DNA from: Thermoleophilia bacterium
GTDB taxonomy: Bacteria > Actinomycetota > Thermoleophilia > Gaiellales > Gaiellaceae
NCBI GenBank assembly: GCA_016844515.1
Contig: JAERMP010000055.1
Coordinates: forward strand, 1 to 17,609
Length of the DNA stretch: 17,609 bases
Reading direction: 5' to 3'
In this document: positions 7,150 to 14,654 of the stretch, one piece after another
Layout: the number at the start of each line of letters is the position of its first letter
Position numbering within the stretch: the stretch's first letter is position 1
The notes under the pieces: model-generated
Database searches by the model: none
Seen by the model: the letters and a program-made list of their open reading frames with translations, nothing else
What the model was told of the DNA's origin: nothing
Position numbers and translations under genes: made by a program

Positions 7150-7317
7150 CGTGGTCATCGCCACTCGGAGATCTCGTTCAGGAACGACGATCGCGCGCGA
7201 GTGGCCTTTTCCGTAGAGCACGCCTGGGATGAGCCCTTGCGATCGCAAGCGCCGCGACGGGCGCGAGCCGAGATCCTCGCGCTCGCGTACCTCCAGCTTC
7301 AACCTGTCTCCGGACAC
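7150..7317 (-). pseudogene. rplY: 5' part of rplY in a different frame (bL25 N-terminus)
   Basis: GTG at 7315-7317 begins MSGDRLKLEVREREDLGSRP, followed by SRRLRSQGLIPGVLYGKGHS and RAIVVPERDLR. This is the classic bL25/Ctc N-terminus (RRLR-x-x-G-x-IPGVLYG). Homology stops after ERDLRVA near 7158. The frame then continues as unrelated sequence to 7003, while the bL25 homology resumes in the -1 frame. Compared with the mycobacterial L25 layout, roughly 14 residues expected between the DLR region and HAAIL are missing. This suggests a deletion of about 40 nt that is not a multiple of three. bL25 is dispensable in E. coli, so loss is tolerable. Confidence 0.7.
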
Positions 7318-7325
7318 GGCCGCGG

Positions 7326-7331
7326 ATTGTA
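7326..7331 (-). promoter_or_regulatory. -10 element for a leaderless rplY transcript
   Basis: TACAAT on the minus strand lies 8 nt before the rplY GTG (7315-7317), in the 28-nt gap after prs. That spacing places the transcription start within one or two bases of the start codon. The region at -35 (CTCTTC, 17 nt upstream) is not a consensus match. There is no ribosome binding site, consistent with leaderless translation. Confidence 0.5.
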
Positions 7332-7345
7332 GCGACGCGCGCGAT

Positions 7346-8401
7346 CTAGAAGAGCTGGTTCTCCCCGCCGAAGATCGCCGACACCGAGTCGTCGCTGAAG
7401 ACGTTCATGATCGTCTCGGCGAGAAGACCGGAGACTGTGAGCACCGTGAGGTTCTTCGGGCGTAGCAACGGGTCGATCGGCACGGTGTCCGTGACGACGA
7501 TCCCGGTGATGTCGCTCCCCTTGAACCGGCTCAGCGCGTCTCCGCAGAACAGCCCATGCGTGGCGAAGACCCAGACGTCCTTGACGCCGTGCTCTTTCAG
7601 CGTCGCGACGTTCGCGAGCAACGTGCCCCCGGTCATGATCACGTCGTCGCCGACGATCGCGACCTTGTCGCGGACGCGGCCCGCGATCTCAGTCACAGAG
7701 GCCTGATCGTGTGCGGGCCGGGTCTTGTGCATGATCGCGAACTCCGCTTCGATCATCTCCGCAAACCGAACGGCGAGCCGCGCGCGCCCCGCGTCGGGCG
7801 AGACCGAGACGACGCCCTCCCCCGTGAGCCCGAGGTCGCGGAAGTGGCGCGCAAAGAGCGGCAGCGCAGTCATGTGGTCGACCGGGATCGTGAAGAAACC
7901 CTGGACCTGTCCTGCGTGGAGGTCCATCGTCAGCACGCGATCGGCGCCCGCCAGCTGAAGCATGTCGGCCACGAGGCGGCTCGAGATCGGCTCACGTGGC
8001 TTCGCCTTGCGGTCCTGGCGGGCGTACGGAAACAGCGGCATGACCGCGGTGATTCGCTTCGCCGACGCGAGCTTCGCGGCCTGGATCATGAAGAGGAGCT
8101 CCATGAGGTTGCGGTCGACCGGTTCACAGCCGGTCTGCAGGATGAACACGTCCGCGCCGCGGATCGACTCCTCGTAGCGGCAGTAGGTTTCGCCGTTCGC
8201 GAACGTCTCCAGCTCGATCTCTCCCAGTTCCACACCGAGCTTCTCGGCGATCTTCTGCGCGAGCTCTCCGTGGGAGCGACCGGCAAAGACCATCAGCCGC
8301 TTCTGCGGGGTGAGCGGGATCGCGTGCCCAGTCGTCATCTCGACACGCGGGACGTCCGCTTCGAGCCCAGGCAGGGTCTGCTCAATCGTTCCGCTTTCCA
8401 C
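7346..8401 (-). CDS. prs: Ribose-phosphate pyrophosphokinase (PRPP synthetase)
   Basis: 351 aa. Makes PRPP from ribose 5-phosphate and ATP for purine, pyrimidine, His and Trp synthesis. Motifs: FANGE (67-71), RQDRK (128-132), DLHAGQVQGFF (160-170) with His162, SPDAG (201-205), and the PRPP/ribose-phosphate loop DDVIMTGGT (252-260). In the usual loop, VDDMIDTGGT, the second acidic position is Asp; here Met256 replaces it. The GTG at 8399-8401 is preceded by AAGGAAGGA at good spacing, so I choose it over the ATG at residue 22 and over the longer open frame. The start overlaps the glmU end by 20 nt, and glmU-prs is a conserved pair. About 25-30 extra N-terminal residues precede the normal Prs start. 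Confidence 0.95.
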   Translation of the reverse strand: MESGTIEQTLPGLEADVPRVEMTTGHAIPLTPQKRLMVFAGRSHGELAQKIAEKLGVELGEIELETFANGETYCRYEESIRGADVFILQTGCEPVDRNLMELLFMIQAAKLASAKRITAVMPLFPYARQDRKAKPREPISSRLVADMLQLAGADRVLTMDLHAGQVQGFFTIPVDHMTALPLFARHFRDLGLTGEGVVSVSPDAGRARLAVRFAEMIEAEFAIMHKTRPAHDQASVTEIAGRVRDKVAIVGDDVIMTGGTLLANVATLKEHGVKDVWVFATHGLFCGDALSRFKGSDITGIVVTDTVPIDPLLRPKNLTVLTVSGLLAETIMNVFSDDSVSAIFGGENQLF

Positions 8402-9704
8402 CGCGTCCTTCCTTGTTGACCTGCTTCGCCCGCGCAATCGCGAGCGACCCTGCAGGAACATCCTCTGTGATCACGGAGCCGGCTGCAATCCATGCGTCGT
8501 CGCCGATCGTCACTGGAGCGACGAACGCATTGTCGACGCCGGTCCTGACGTTGCGACCGATCACGGTGCGCTCCTTCACCCGCGTGTGCTCCTGGTTCGC
8601 AGTGATATTTCCGGCGGCAATGTTGGTATCGGCACCGACGTCGGCGTCGCCGAGGTACGTGAGGTGCGGGACCTTGGTGCGCTCTCCGATGACAGAGTTC
8701 TTGATCTCGACGAACGTGCCGGCCTTCGCTCCCGCCTCGAGCACCGTGCCGGGGCGAAGGTAACAGAAGGGGCCCACGAGGGCGTTCTCCCCTACAACCG
8801 CGTCGACGAGCACCGCGTGGGGTCCGACCTCTGCACCCGCGGCCACGCGCGAGGTGCCGCGAATCACGGTGAAAGGGTGGATGACGGCGTCCGGCTCGAG
8901 CACGGCGTCGGCGTCAATCCACGTCGTGTGAGGGTCGACGATCGTGACGCCGGCCAGCATGTGCGCGTGGTTGATCCGGTCGCGGAGCGCAGCAGCCGCC
9001 CCGGCCAGCTCAGCGCGCGTGTTCACACCCTCGGTCTCCACAGGATCTCCTCCCTTGTGCACCGCGACGCGTCCTCCGTCCGAAACCAGGAGCGCGACCG
9101 AATCCGTCAGATAGAGCTCGCCCTGCGCATTGTGCGGCGAGAGCCGATCGAGCATCGGCCACAACTTATCCGCACGGAAGACGTAGATGGACGAGTTGAC
9201 CTCACGCACAGCGCGCTGCTCGGTCGTCGCATCCTGATACTCGACGATCGCCGCGAGCCCACCGTCGTCGCCACGAAGCACCCGCCCGTACTGCTTTGGT
9301 TCATCAGGCTCGAACGATAGAACCGTCGCCCACGCCCTCTCGCGCTCGTGAGCGTCGACGAGCTCTCCGAGAAGACCGGGCGTAAGGAGAGGTGTGTCGC
9401 CCGAGAGCACGAGCACGTTCTCGGCTCGGCCTTCGAGCGCGCGCCTCGCACTGCGAACGGCGTCTCCGGTACCCAGCGGCACCTCCTGCACTGCGACCTC
9501 GAGCCCGTCGAAGGCGTCAACGGTCGTGGGCGCTGTGACGACGACGACGGGGTCCGCCCCGAGCACTCTCGCTGACTCGAGCACCCAATCGACCATACGG
9601 CGGCCGAGTAGGGGATGCAGGTGCTTCGGGACGTCGGAGCGCATCCGTGTCCCGAGACCCGCGGCCATCACGACCGCTCCGAGCTTCGGCTTCGTGGCGT
9701 CCAT
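8382..9704 (-). CDS. glmU: Bifunctional GlmU: glucosamine-1-phosphate acetyltransferase / GlcNAc-1-P uridyltransferase
   Basis: 440 aa (E. coli 456). Acetylates GlcN-1-P and couples GlcNAc-1-P to UTP, giving UDP-GlcNAc for peptidoglycan. The N-terminal nucleotidyltransferase has MAAGLGTRM (13-21) with PKHLHPL, PLGTGDAV (76-83), SGDTPL (101-106) and EGVNTR (225-230). The C-terminal left-handed beta-helix has hexapeptide repeats, YLRPG with Arg317, KVPHLTYLGD with His347 and Tyr350, and KEG near the end. Where E. coli has NYDG the sequence is NQEH (370-373). I start at ATG 9702-9704, directly before the Rossmann strand. The frame is open 32 codons further to 9800, but that stretch has no family similarity. 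It overlaps prs by 20 nt. Confidence 0.96.
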   Translation of the reverse strand: MDATKPKLGAVVMAAGLGTRMRSDVPKHLHPLLGRRMVDWVLESARVLGADPVVVVTAPTTVDAFDGLEVAVQEVPLGTGDAVRSARRALEGRAENVLVLSGDTPLLTPGLLGELVDAHERERAWATVLSFEPDEPKQYGRVLRGDDGGLAAIVEYQDATTEQRAVREVNSSIYVFRADKLWPMLDRLSPHNAQGELYLTDSVALLVSDGGRVAVHKGGDPVETEGVNTRAELAGAAAALRDRINHAHMLAGVTIVDPHTTWIDADAVLEPDAVIHPFTVIRGTSRVAAGAEVGPHAVLVDAVVGENALVGPFCYLRPGTVLEAGAKAGTFVEIKNSVIGERTKVPHLTYLGDADVGADTNIAAGNITANQEHTRVKERTVIGRNVRTGVDNAFVAPVTIGDDAWIAAGSVITEDVPAGSLAIARAKQVNKEGRGGKRND

Positions 9705-9806
9705 GGTTGACGTCCCCGCGGAGCCTGTGTGCGGCGACGGAGGTTCACAGTCTCGCACGCGGGACAGAGGGCGAGGCTCAGATCCCGCCGTGGCGAACAC
9801 TTTCCA

Positions 9807-10655
9807 TCACGCCTGCAACGCGCTGAGGATTGCGACGCCGGACGCAATCGCCACGACTCCGACGATTTGAACCCGGGTCAGACGCTCACCGAACACGAAG
9901 TACGCCGCGACCGCGGCGACCGCGGCGAACTGGGAGGCCAGCACGGCGCTTACGGCAATCCCGTGACGTGCGCCGAGCGCGAAAGATGCGAACCCCACGA
10001 CCTCCGCGACCCCCGCGACGAGCACGAAGGGCGCCGCCTCTCGGGTCAACACCAACCGCGCGGTGACCGCCAGCGGAAGTGCGATCAGCAGGACGCCGAC
10101 GATACGCGGCGGAAGGACGGCCCACACGACCGGGAGTCCCGAGCTTACGCGACCAGTCGCATACAAACCCACTCCGAACGACAGCGCGGCGGCGAGGCCT
10201 AGGAATCCGGCACGCCCGTCGTGCAGCGCCGAATCGGTGTCGGCCGAATCGCGACCCATCGCGGCCAACACGATTCCCACGGCGACGACGACGAGTACTA
10301 GGCCGGTGCCGGGAGCGAGTTGCTCTCCCGCCACGACCGCGATGACGGCGGCGATCGCCCCCTCTGACGACACGATCGGCGCAACGATCCCGACCTTGCC
10401 GATCTTGAATCCGGAGTACGCGAAGAGAAGACCGATGGTGTTGCCGAAACCCGCCACGAAGAGCAAGCCGAGCGCTTCCCCATCGAGATTCGGCACACCT
10501 TCGACTGCGGCCCAGGGCACCGTGATCGCGAGGCCCGTCAGCATCACCCACGCGAGGACGGATGGCGCGCCGATCAGTCGCGCGGCACGGGTGGCGCAAA
10601 GAGTTGCCGCCGCCCATGCCAGCGCGGCACCGAGCCCGCCGAGGACCGCGACCAT
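9807..10655 (-). CDS. EamA/DMT-family transporter, ten predicted helices
   Basis: 282 aa, almost entirely hydrophobic, with the internally duplicated five-plus-five helix layout of the drug/metabolite transporter superfamily. The first EamA unit starts MVAVLGGLGAALAWAAATL and ends with GLVLVVVAVGIVLAAMG. A short hydrophilic linker (about 134-147, RDSADTDSALHDGR) separates it from the second, which runs from GFLGLAAALSFGVGLYATGR to FVFGERLTRVQIVGVVAIAS. The FGERLT segment before the last helix is typical of the family. Substrates in the family range from amino acids to drugs and cannot be read from sequence. It lies between tRNA-Gln and glmU and is not part of the universally conserved block. 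Confidence 0.85.
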   Translation of the reverse strand: MVAVLGGLGAALAWAAATLCATRAARLIGAPSVLAWVMLTGLAITVPWAAVEGVPNLDGEALGLLFVAGFGNTIGLLFAYSGFKIGKVGIVAPIVSSEGAIAAVIAVVAGEQLAPGTGLVLVVVAVGIVLAAMGRDSADTDSALHDGRAGFLGLAAALSFGVGLYATGRVSSGLPVVWAVLPPRIVGVLLIALPLAVTARLVLTREAAPFVLVAGVAEVVGFASFALGARHGIAVSAVLASQFAAVAAVAAYFVFGERLTRVQIVGVVAIASGVAILSALQA

Positions 10656-10664
10656 TGGCTCGGG

Positions 10665-10670
10665 AGGCTA
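10665..10670 (-). promoter_or_regulatory. Candidate -10 element before the EamA gene
   Basis: TAGCCT on the minus strand lies 9 nt before the ATG at 10653-10655, in the 40-nt gap after the tRNA. Its spacing is slightly longer than at the other leaderless candidates. No clear -35 is present. Transcription could instead run through from the tRNA. Confidence 0.3.
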
Positions 10671-10695
10671 TCGCGCAACTCGAACCCGAGAAGAG

Positions 10696-10766
10696 CTGGG
10701 GCGCCAGGATTCGAACCTGGGATCACGGGACCAAAACCCGTTGCCTTACCGCTTGGCCACGCCCCA
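10696..10766 (-). tRNA. tRNA-Gln (anticodon UUG)
   Basis: A 71-nt cloverleaf reads from 10766 downwards. The acceptor stem is TGGGGCG / CGCCCCA with discriminator G. The D-arm is GCC-AAGCGGTAA-GGC. The anticodon arm is ACGGG-TTTTGGT-CCCGT with anticodon TTG, and the T-arm is CCAGG-TTCGAAT-CCTGG. The UGGGG start and CCCCA-G end are typical glutamine tRNA identity features. The 3' CCA is not encoded (the next bases are CTC), so a CCA-adding enzyme is required. It lies 42 nt after ispE and 40 nt before the EamA gene. Confidence 0.97.
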
Positions 10767-10808
10767 ATGCAGGACGATCATCTTGCCACTCCCGGCCGCT
10801 CCCCCGAC

Positions 10809-11618
10809 TCACACCGGTCGCGCGAGCCACGTCAGCCCAGCGCTACGCGAGGTCGCAGCGGCATGCTCAGCTTCGTCGGCCTGCTCGAAGAGGCCATAGA
10901 CGGTGGGGCCCGCGCCGGACACGTCTGCCCGGAAGGCACCCAGCTTCACGAGCTCCTCGGCCACGGGCGAGGAGTCAAGATCGTTTCTCGGCAGACGAGC
11001 GAGGTCGCGCACATGTTCCACGCGGGCGAGCTCGTCCAGCAGCACCGCCCGACGCTCCTCGAAACCGGCGGCGCCGTGTCGGCCGTCGAAGCCGCGGTAC
11101 ACGGCCCCGGTGGATTCCTTCGACCGCGTGTCTGGGAGGACGAGAACCACCACGTAATCCGTCGGAAGGTCAACGCGTTCGAGCTCGGTACCGTCACCGG
11201 TCGCGAGCTGCGTGCCTTCAGTGAGGAAGAACGGAACGTCCGCGCCGAGTCCCGCGGCGATCGTGTGCATCTCCGCAGGGGCCAGGGGTTGCGGGAGGCC
11301 GGAATTGGCGAGCGCGAGTGCAGACGCCGCATCGGAGCTTCCGCCGCCCAGGCCGGCCGAGACGGGAATCCGCTTCTCGATCCGTGCTCGCCACCGCGGG
11401 GCGATGCCGGCGGCGTCTGCGAGAGCCTCCAAAGCGCCGCGTACCAGCGTGTCGTCATCGAAACCCTCGACCGTCAGGGCGTCCGCGGGCTCGAGCTCGA
11501 TGTCGTCGGCGAGGTCGATCCTTTGAAGCACGGTGACGAGCTCATGCTTTCCGTTCTCGCGCAGCGGGCCCACGACGAGCGCGAGGTTGATTTTCGCGTA
11601 GGCCTTGGCCCGCTTCAC
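10809..11618 (-). CDS. ispE: 4-diphosphocytidyl-2-C-methyl-D-erythritol kinase IspE
   Basis: 269 aa GHMP-superfamily kinase. It phosphorylates the 2-hydroxyl of CDP-methylerythritol in the MEP pathway of isoprenoid synthesis. AKINLAL at 8-14 carries the conserved Lys9. The glycine-rich ATP loop is at 86-99 (VSAGLGGGSSDAAS). The catalytic Asp127 is in GADVPFF (125-131), and the C-terminal motif VSGAGPTVYGLF is near 233-244. The start is GTG at 11616-11618, overlapping the ksgA stop as GTGA. This makes it the last gene of the metG-tatD-ksgA-ispE chain. The implied use of the MEP rather than the mevalonate route fits actinobacteria. Confidence 0.95.
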   Translation of the reverse strand: MKRAKAYAKINLALVVGPLRENGKHELVTVLQRIDLADDIELEPADALTVEGFDDDTLVRGALEALADAAGIAPRWRARIEKRIPVSAGLGGGSSDAASALALANSGLPQPLAPAEMHTIAAGLGADVPFFLTEGTQLATGDGTELERVDLPTDYVVVLVLPDTRSKESTGAVYRGFDGRHGAAGFEERRAVLLDELARVEHVRDLARLPRNDLDSSPVAEELVKLGAFRADVSGAGPTVYGLFEQADEAEHAAATSRSAGLTWLARPV

Positions 11619-12388
11619 CTGAGCTCCTCGGCGAGGGCGACGAACTCGCTCGGCGCAAGCTCCTCCGCGCGGGACTGCGCTGGTCGGCCGATCGCGGCCA
11701 GCCCTTCTTCGACGCGTGCGCGTGGTGCCAGTCCCGTGAGGGCGACGGAGTTCGCCAGCATCTTGCGGCGGTGAGCGAATGCGGCCTCCACGATAGGTCG
11801 AACGTCAGCGAGTAGCGGCCCGGGTGAGCGAGTGAAGGCGACGAGCGCGGAGTCCACGCGCGGGCGCGGTCGGAACACCGTGGGCGACACGGCGTGGAAG
11901 CCCGTCTTCCGAGCGGACAGTTGAACCAGCACCGAGACGGCGCCGTAGGCCTTCGTGCGGGGCTCCGCGAAGAACCTGTCCGCGACCTCGCGCTGAACCA
12001 TCACGCACCAACGCTCGATTGATCGAACGTGCTCGAGGGTCTCTAGGACGAGCGGCGTGGCGATGTTGTACGGCAGGTTCGCGACGAGCTTTCGCGGACG
12101 CGGTTCGAAGGCGCCGAGATCGAGCCGGAGGGCATCGCCGAAGACGAGCCGCACGTTCTCGTGCTCCGCAACCATCGTCGAGAGTGACTCTGCGAGCGCA
12201 CGGTCGATCTCGATGGCGTGCACGAGTTCGACGCGCTCGGCGAGGTAGCGAGTGAGGATCCCGAGCCCCGGACCGACCTCCAGGACGACATCGTCCGACT
12301 GAAGCTGCGCGAGGCGCCCGATGACGCCGAGGATGTTCTCGTCGACGAGGAAGTGTTGACCGAGGGCCTTCTTGGGGACGACGGTCAC
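11615..12388 (-). CDS. ksgA: 16S rRNA (adenine(1518)-N6/adenine(1519)-N6)-dimethyltransferase KsgA/RsmA
   Basis: 257 aa from GTG 12386-12388. Dimethylates the two adjacent adenines in the loop near the 3' end of 16S rRNA during late small-subunit assembly. Visible motifs are KKALGQHFL (6-14), SAM-binding EVGPGLG (37-43), the acidic EID at 60-62, FGDAL (83-87), the catalytic NLPYN (104-108) and the C-terminal HRRKMLANS (206-214). A longer open frame to 12691 exists, but it lies inside tatD and has no homology. The chosen GTG overlaps the tatD stop as GTGA, and the ksgA stop overlaps the ispE start in the same way. The pairing ksgA-ispE is conserved in actinobacteria. Confidence 0.96.
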   Translation of the reverse strand: MTVVPKKALGQHFLVDENILGVIGRLAQLQSDDVVLEVGPGLGILTRYLAERVELVHAIEIDRALAESLSTMVAEHENVRLVFGDALRLDLGAFEPRPRKLVANLPYNIATPLVLETLEHVRSIERWCVMVQREVADRFFAEPRTKAYGAVSVLVQLSARKTGFHAVSPTVFRPRPRVDSALVAFTRSPGPLLADVRPIVEAAFAHRRKMLANSVALTGLAPRARVEEGLAAIGRPAQSRAEELAPSEFVALAEELR

Positions 12389-13131
12389 GGTAGGCCAAAT
12401 GCGGTCGCGGCATTCTCGTGAGTGCGCTCGGCGAGGCTCTGGAACTCCTCGCCTCGCGCAGCGGCGAGCGCGGCGATCGTGTGGGTGACGTGCCCGGGCT
12501 CGCTGCGTCGCCCGCGAACGGGCTGGGGTGACAGATACGGGCTGTCGGTCTCGACGAGGATGCGGTCTGCGGGAACAGCCTTCGCTGCATCGCGCAGCTC
12601 CGGCGCCTTTGGGTAGGTGGCGTTGCCCGCGAACGAGACGTAGTACCCGCGCTCGAGTGCAGCCGGGAGCAACGCGGGCGACGAGAAGCAATGGAGGATC
12701 ACGGTGCCGCCGAAAGATGCGAGGGCTCCGGCCGTCTCGTCGGCGGCCTCACGGCTGTGAACGACGACCGGGAGTGAGAGCTCGTCGGCGAGCTCGAGCT
12801 GGGCGTCGAAGAGCCGGCGTTGTTCGAGCGGCGTAGCGAAGCGACGGACCGTGTCGAGCCCGGTCTCCCCCACCGCGACGGCCTTCGTGTGCGCGAGCAG
12901 CTCCCGGAGCTCGTCGAGACGCTCCGCCTCCGGGGTAGCTGCCTGATGTGGATCGATACCGAGGGCGGCGAACACCCCTGCGTGCTCGTCCGCGATCTCG
13001 AGCGCCGCCCGGCAGGAATCGATGCCGGTGCCGATAGTGACGATCCTGGTCACCCCTGCGGCAAGCGCCCGCTCGACGAGGGTCGAGGCCGGGTCCTCGC
13101 ACGCGTCGAGGTGCGCGTGCGAGTCGGTCAC
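12385..13131 (-). CDS. tatD: TatD-family metal-dependent deoxyribonuclease
   Basis: 248 aa TIM-barrel metal hydrolase. TatD enzymes act as 3'-5' DNA/RNA exonucleases, with proposed roles in DNA damage handling. Metal ligands seen: His5 and His7 (DSHAHLD), Glu89 in GETGLD, His125 in VVVHSRE, His147 in ILHCFSS and Asp196 in ETDSPYL. The start is GTG at 13129-13131, which overlaps the metG stop as GTGA and falls directly before the first catalytic HxH. Longer frames reaching 13389 would extend into metG without homology. The usual DYY after GETGL is DTV here, a minor departure outside the metal ligands. Confidence 0.94.
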   Translation of the reverse strand: MTDSHAHLDACEDPASTLVERALAAGVTRIVTIGTGIDSCRAALEIADEHAGVFAALGIDPHQAATPEAERLDELRELLAHTKAVAVGETGLDTVRRFATPLEQRRLFDAQLELADELSLPVVVHSREAADETAGALASFGGTVILHCFSSPALLPAALERGYYVSFAGNATYPKAPELRDAAKAVPADRILVETDSPYLSPQPVRGRRSEPGHVTHTIAALAAARGEEFQSLAERTHENAATAFGLP

Positions 13132-14654
13132 GCTGCGGTGGTCGGCGCGTCGATCCGCGGGAACAACGGCTGGGCCGGAGTGATTCCCGTGCGTGCCGAG
13201 GTCAAGCCGTACGCGGCCTTGTCCCAGCCGACTTCGTCCCGATCGCCGCCGAGCGCTTCCAGGATCCTGCCGGACGTCTCCGGGAGGTACGAGGCGAGCG
13301 CGATCGCCACAACACGGACCCCGTCCGCGAGGTCGTAGAGCGTCTGTTCGAGATCGCCTCGCCGCCCCTCGTCCTGAGCGAGCCGCCATGGCGCCTGAGT
13401 CTCGACGTGGCGGTTCAGGCCCCTGACGACCTCCCAGATCCGCTCGAGTGCTCCCGTGAGGTCGTAGCGGTCGAGACGCTCGGCTACGTCGCCCGAGAGG
13501 CCGTCGAGAAGTCCGCGCACCGGTGAGTCGCCCGCTGGACGGGCGGGTAGGTCGCCGTCCAAGTATCGGGCGATCATCGCCGTGGTCCGGGAGAGCAGAT
13601 TGCCGAGGTCGTTGGCGAGCTCACGCTCGTAGCGCTCGTGGAGGCTCTCGATCGAGACGCTGCCGTCGTGACCGAACGAGACGGATCGGATGCTCCAGAA
13701 GCGGACGGCATCCGCGCCGTAGACGTCCACGAGATCCAGCGGGTCGATCACGTTTCCCAGGGACTTCGAAATCTTGCGGTCGTCGAGCAGCAGCCAGCCG
13801 TGGACGAAAAGTTGATGAGGGACGTCATAGCCCGCCGAGAGGAGCAGCGCCGGCCAGTACACACAGTGGAAGCGAAGGATGTCCTTACCGAGGAGGTGTC
13901 GCACGACGGGCCAAAACTGCGGGCGGAGATCGTCCCCCGGGCGCGCGTACGTCAGCGCGCTCAGGTAGTTGACGAGTGCATCTGCCCAGACGTAGGCAAC
14001 CTGGTCCGGATCCCACGGAATCGGGACGCCCCAGGGCTGGCCCGCCCGGCTGATCGAGAAGTCCTGGAGCCCGCCGGCGATGAAGCTTCTCGCCTCGTTG
14101 TAGCGAAACGACGGAAGGACGAAATCCGGTCTCCCGTCGTACAACGCAAGGAGCCGCTCCTGGTACGCGGAGAGACGAAAGAACCAATTCTGCTCCTCGA
14201 TCCAATCCGGGACCGTCTCGTGGATCGGGCACTTCCCGTCGACGAGCTCAGCCTCCGTCTTGAAAGCCTCGCACCGAACGCAGTACCACCCTGCGTACGC
14301 GCCCTCGTAGATGTCTCCTGCGTCGAAGATTCGCTGCAGGAAGTCCTGGACGAACGTCTTGTGACCGTCGTCGGACGTCCGGATGAAGAAGTCATTCGTA
14401 GCGTTGACCCTGCGGGGCACCTCCTGCCAGACGCCGAGAATGCGGTCGGCGTACGCTTTGGGTTCGAGCCCCTGCTCGGCGGCCACCCGCGCGACGCTCG
14501 ACGCATGTTCGTCCACCCCGGTGAGAAAGAACGTGTCCTCGCCACGCTGCCGGTAGTGCCGCGCCAGGATGTCGGCCGCGATCGTCGTGTACGCATGCCC
14601 TATGTGGGGCGTCGAGTTCACGTAGTAGATCGGCGTCGTCACGTAGTAGGCCAT
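13128..14654 (-). CDS. metG: Methionyl-tRNA synthetase
   Basis: 508 aa class I synthetase that charges tRNA-Met. The signature HIGH is at 17-20 (TPHIGHAYTT) and KISKS at 294-298 (DDRKISKSLGN). A zinc knuckle lies in the connective region: Cys125-xx-Cys128 and Cys142-xx-His145, with the AFKTEAELVDGKCPIH arrangement of single-knuckle enzymes. There is no C-terminal EMAP/Trbp111 tRNA-binding domain, so this is the short form. The start is ATG 14652-14654, directly before the first Rossmann strand MAYYVTTPIYYVN. A longer in-frame ORF to 14762 lies inside the M23 gene. A TATCAT hexamer 8 nt before the ATG and the absence of a ribosome binding site suggest a leaderless mRNA. The stop overlaps the tatD start. 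Confidence 0.97.
   Translation of the reverse strand: MAYYVTTPIYYVNSTPHIGHAYTTIAADILARHYRQRGEDTFFLTGVDEHASSVARVAAEQGLEPKAYADRILGVWQEVPRRVNATNDFFIRTSDDGHKTFVQDFLQRIFDAGDIYEGAYAGWYCVRCEAFKTEAELVDGKCPIHETVPDWIEEQNWFFRLSAYQERLLALYDGRPDFVLPSFRYNEARSFIAGGLQDFSISRAGQPWGVPIPWDPDQVAYVWADALVNYLSALTYARPGDDLRPQFWPVVRHLLGKDILRFHCVYWPALLLSAGYDVPHQLFVHGWLLLDDRKISKSLGNVIDPLDLVDVYGADAVRFWSIRSVSFGHDGSVSIESLHERYERELANDLGNLLSRTTAMIARYLDGDLPARPAGDSPVRGLLDGLSGDVAERLDRYDLTGALERIWEVVRGLNRHVETQAPWRLAQDEGRRGDLEQTLYDLADGVRVVAIALASYLPETSGRILEALGGDRDEVGWDKAAYGLTSARTGITPAQPLFPRIDAPTTAA

Noticed and set aside
9705..9806. Promoter or small gene in the EamA-glmU gap
   Set aside because: I found no -10/-35 pair, hairpin with T-tract or plausible short coding sequence. 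The open upstream extension of glmU through it has no homology.
10660..10693. CTCGGG/CCCGAG inverted repeat after the tRNA as a terminator
   Set aside because: The loop of about 20 nt is long and there is no T-tract, so it is not a convincing terminator.
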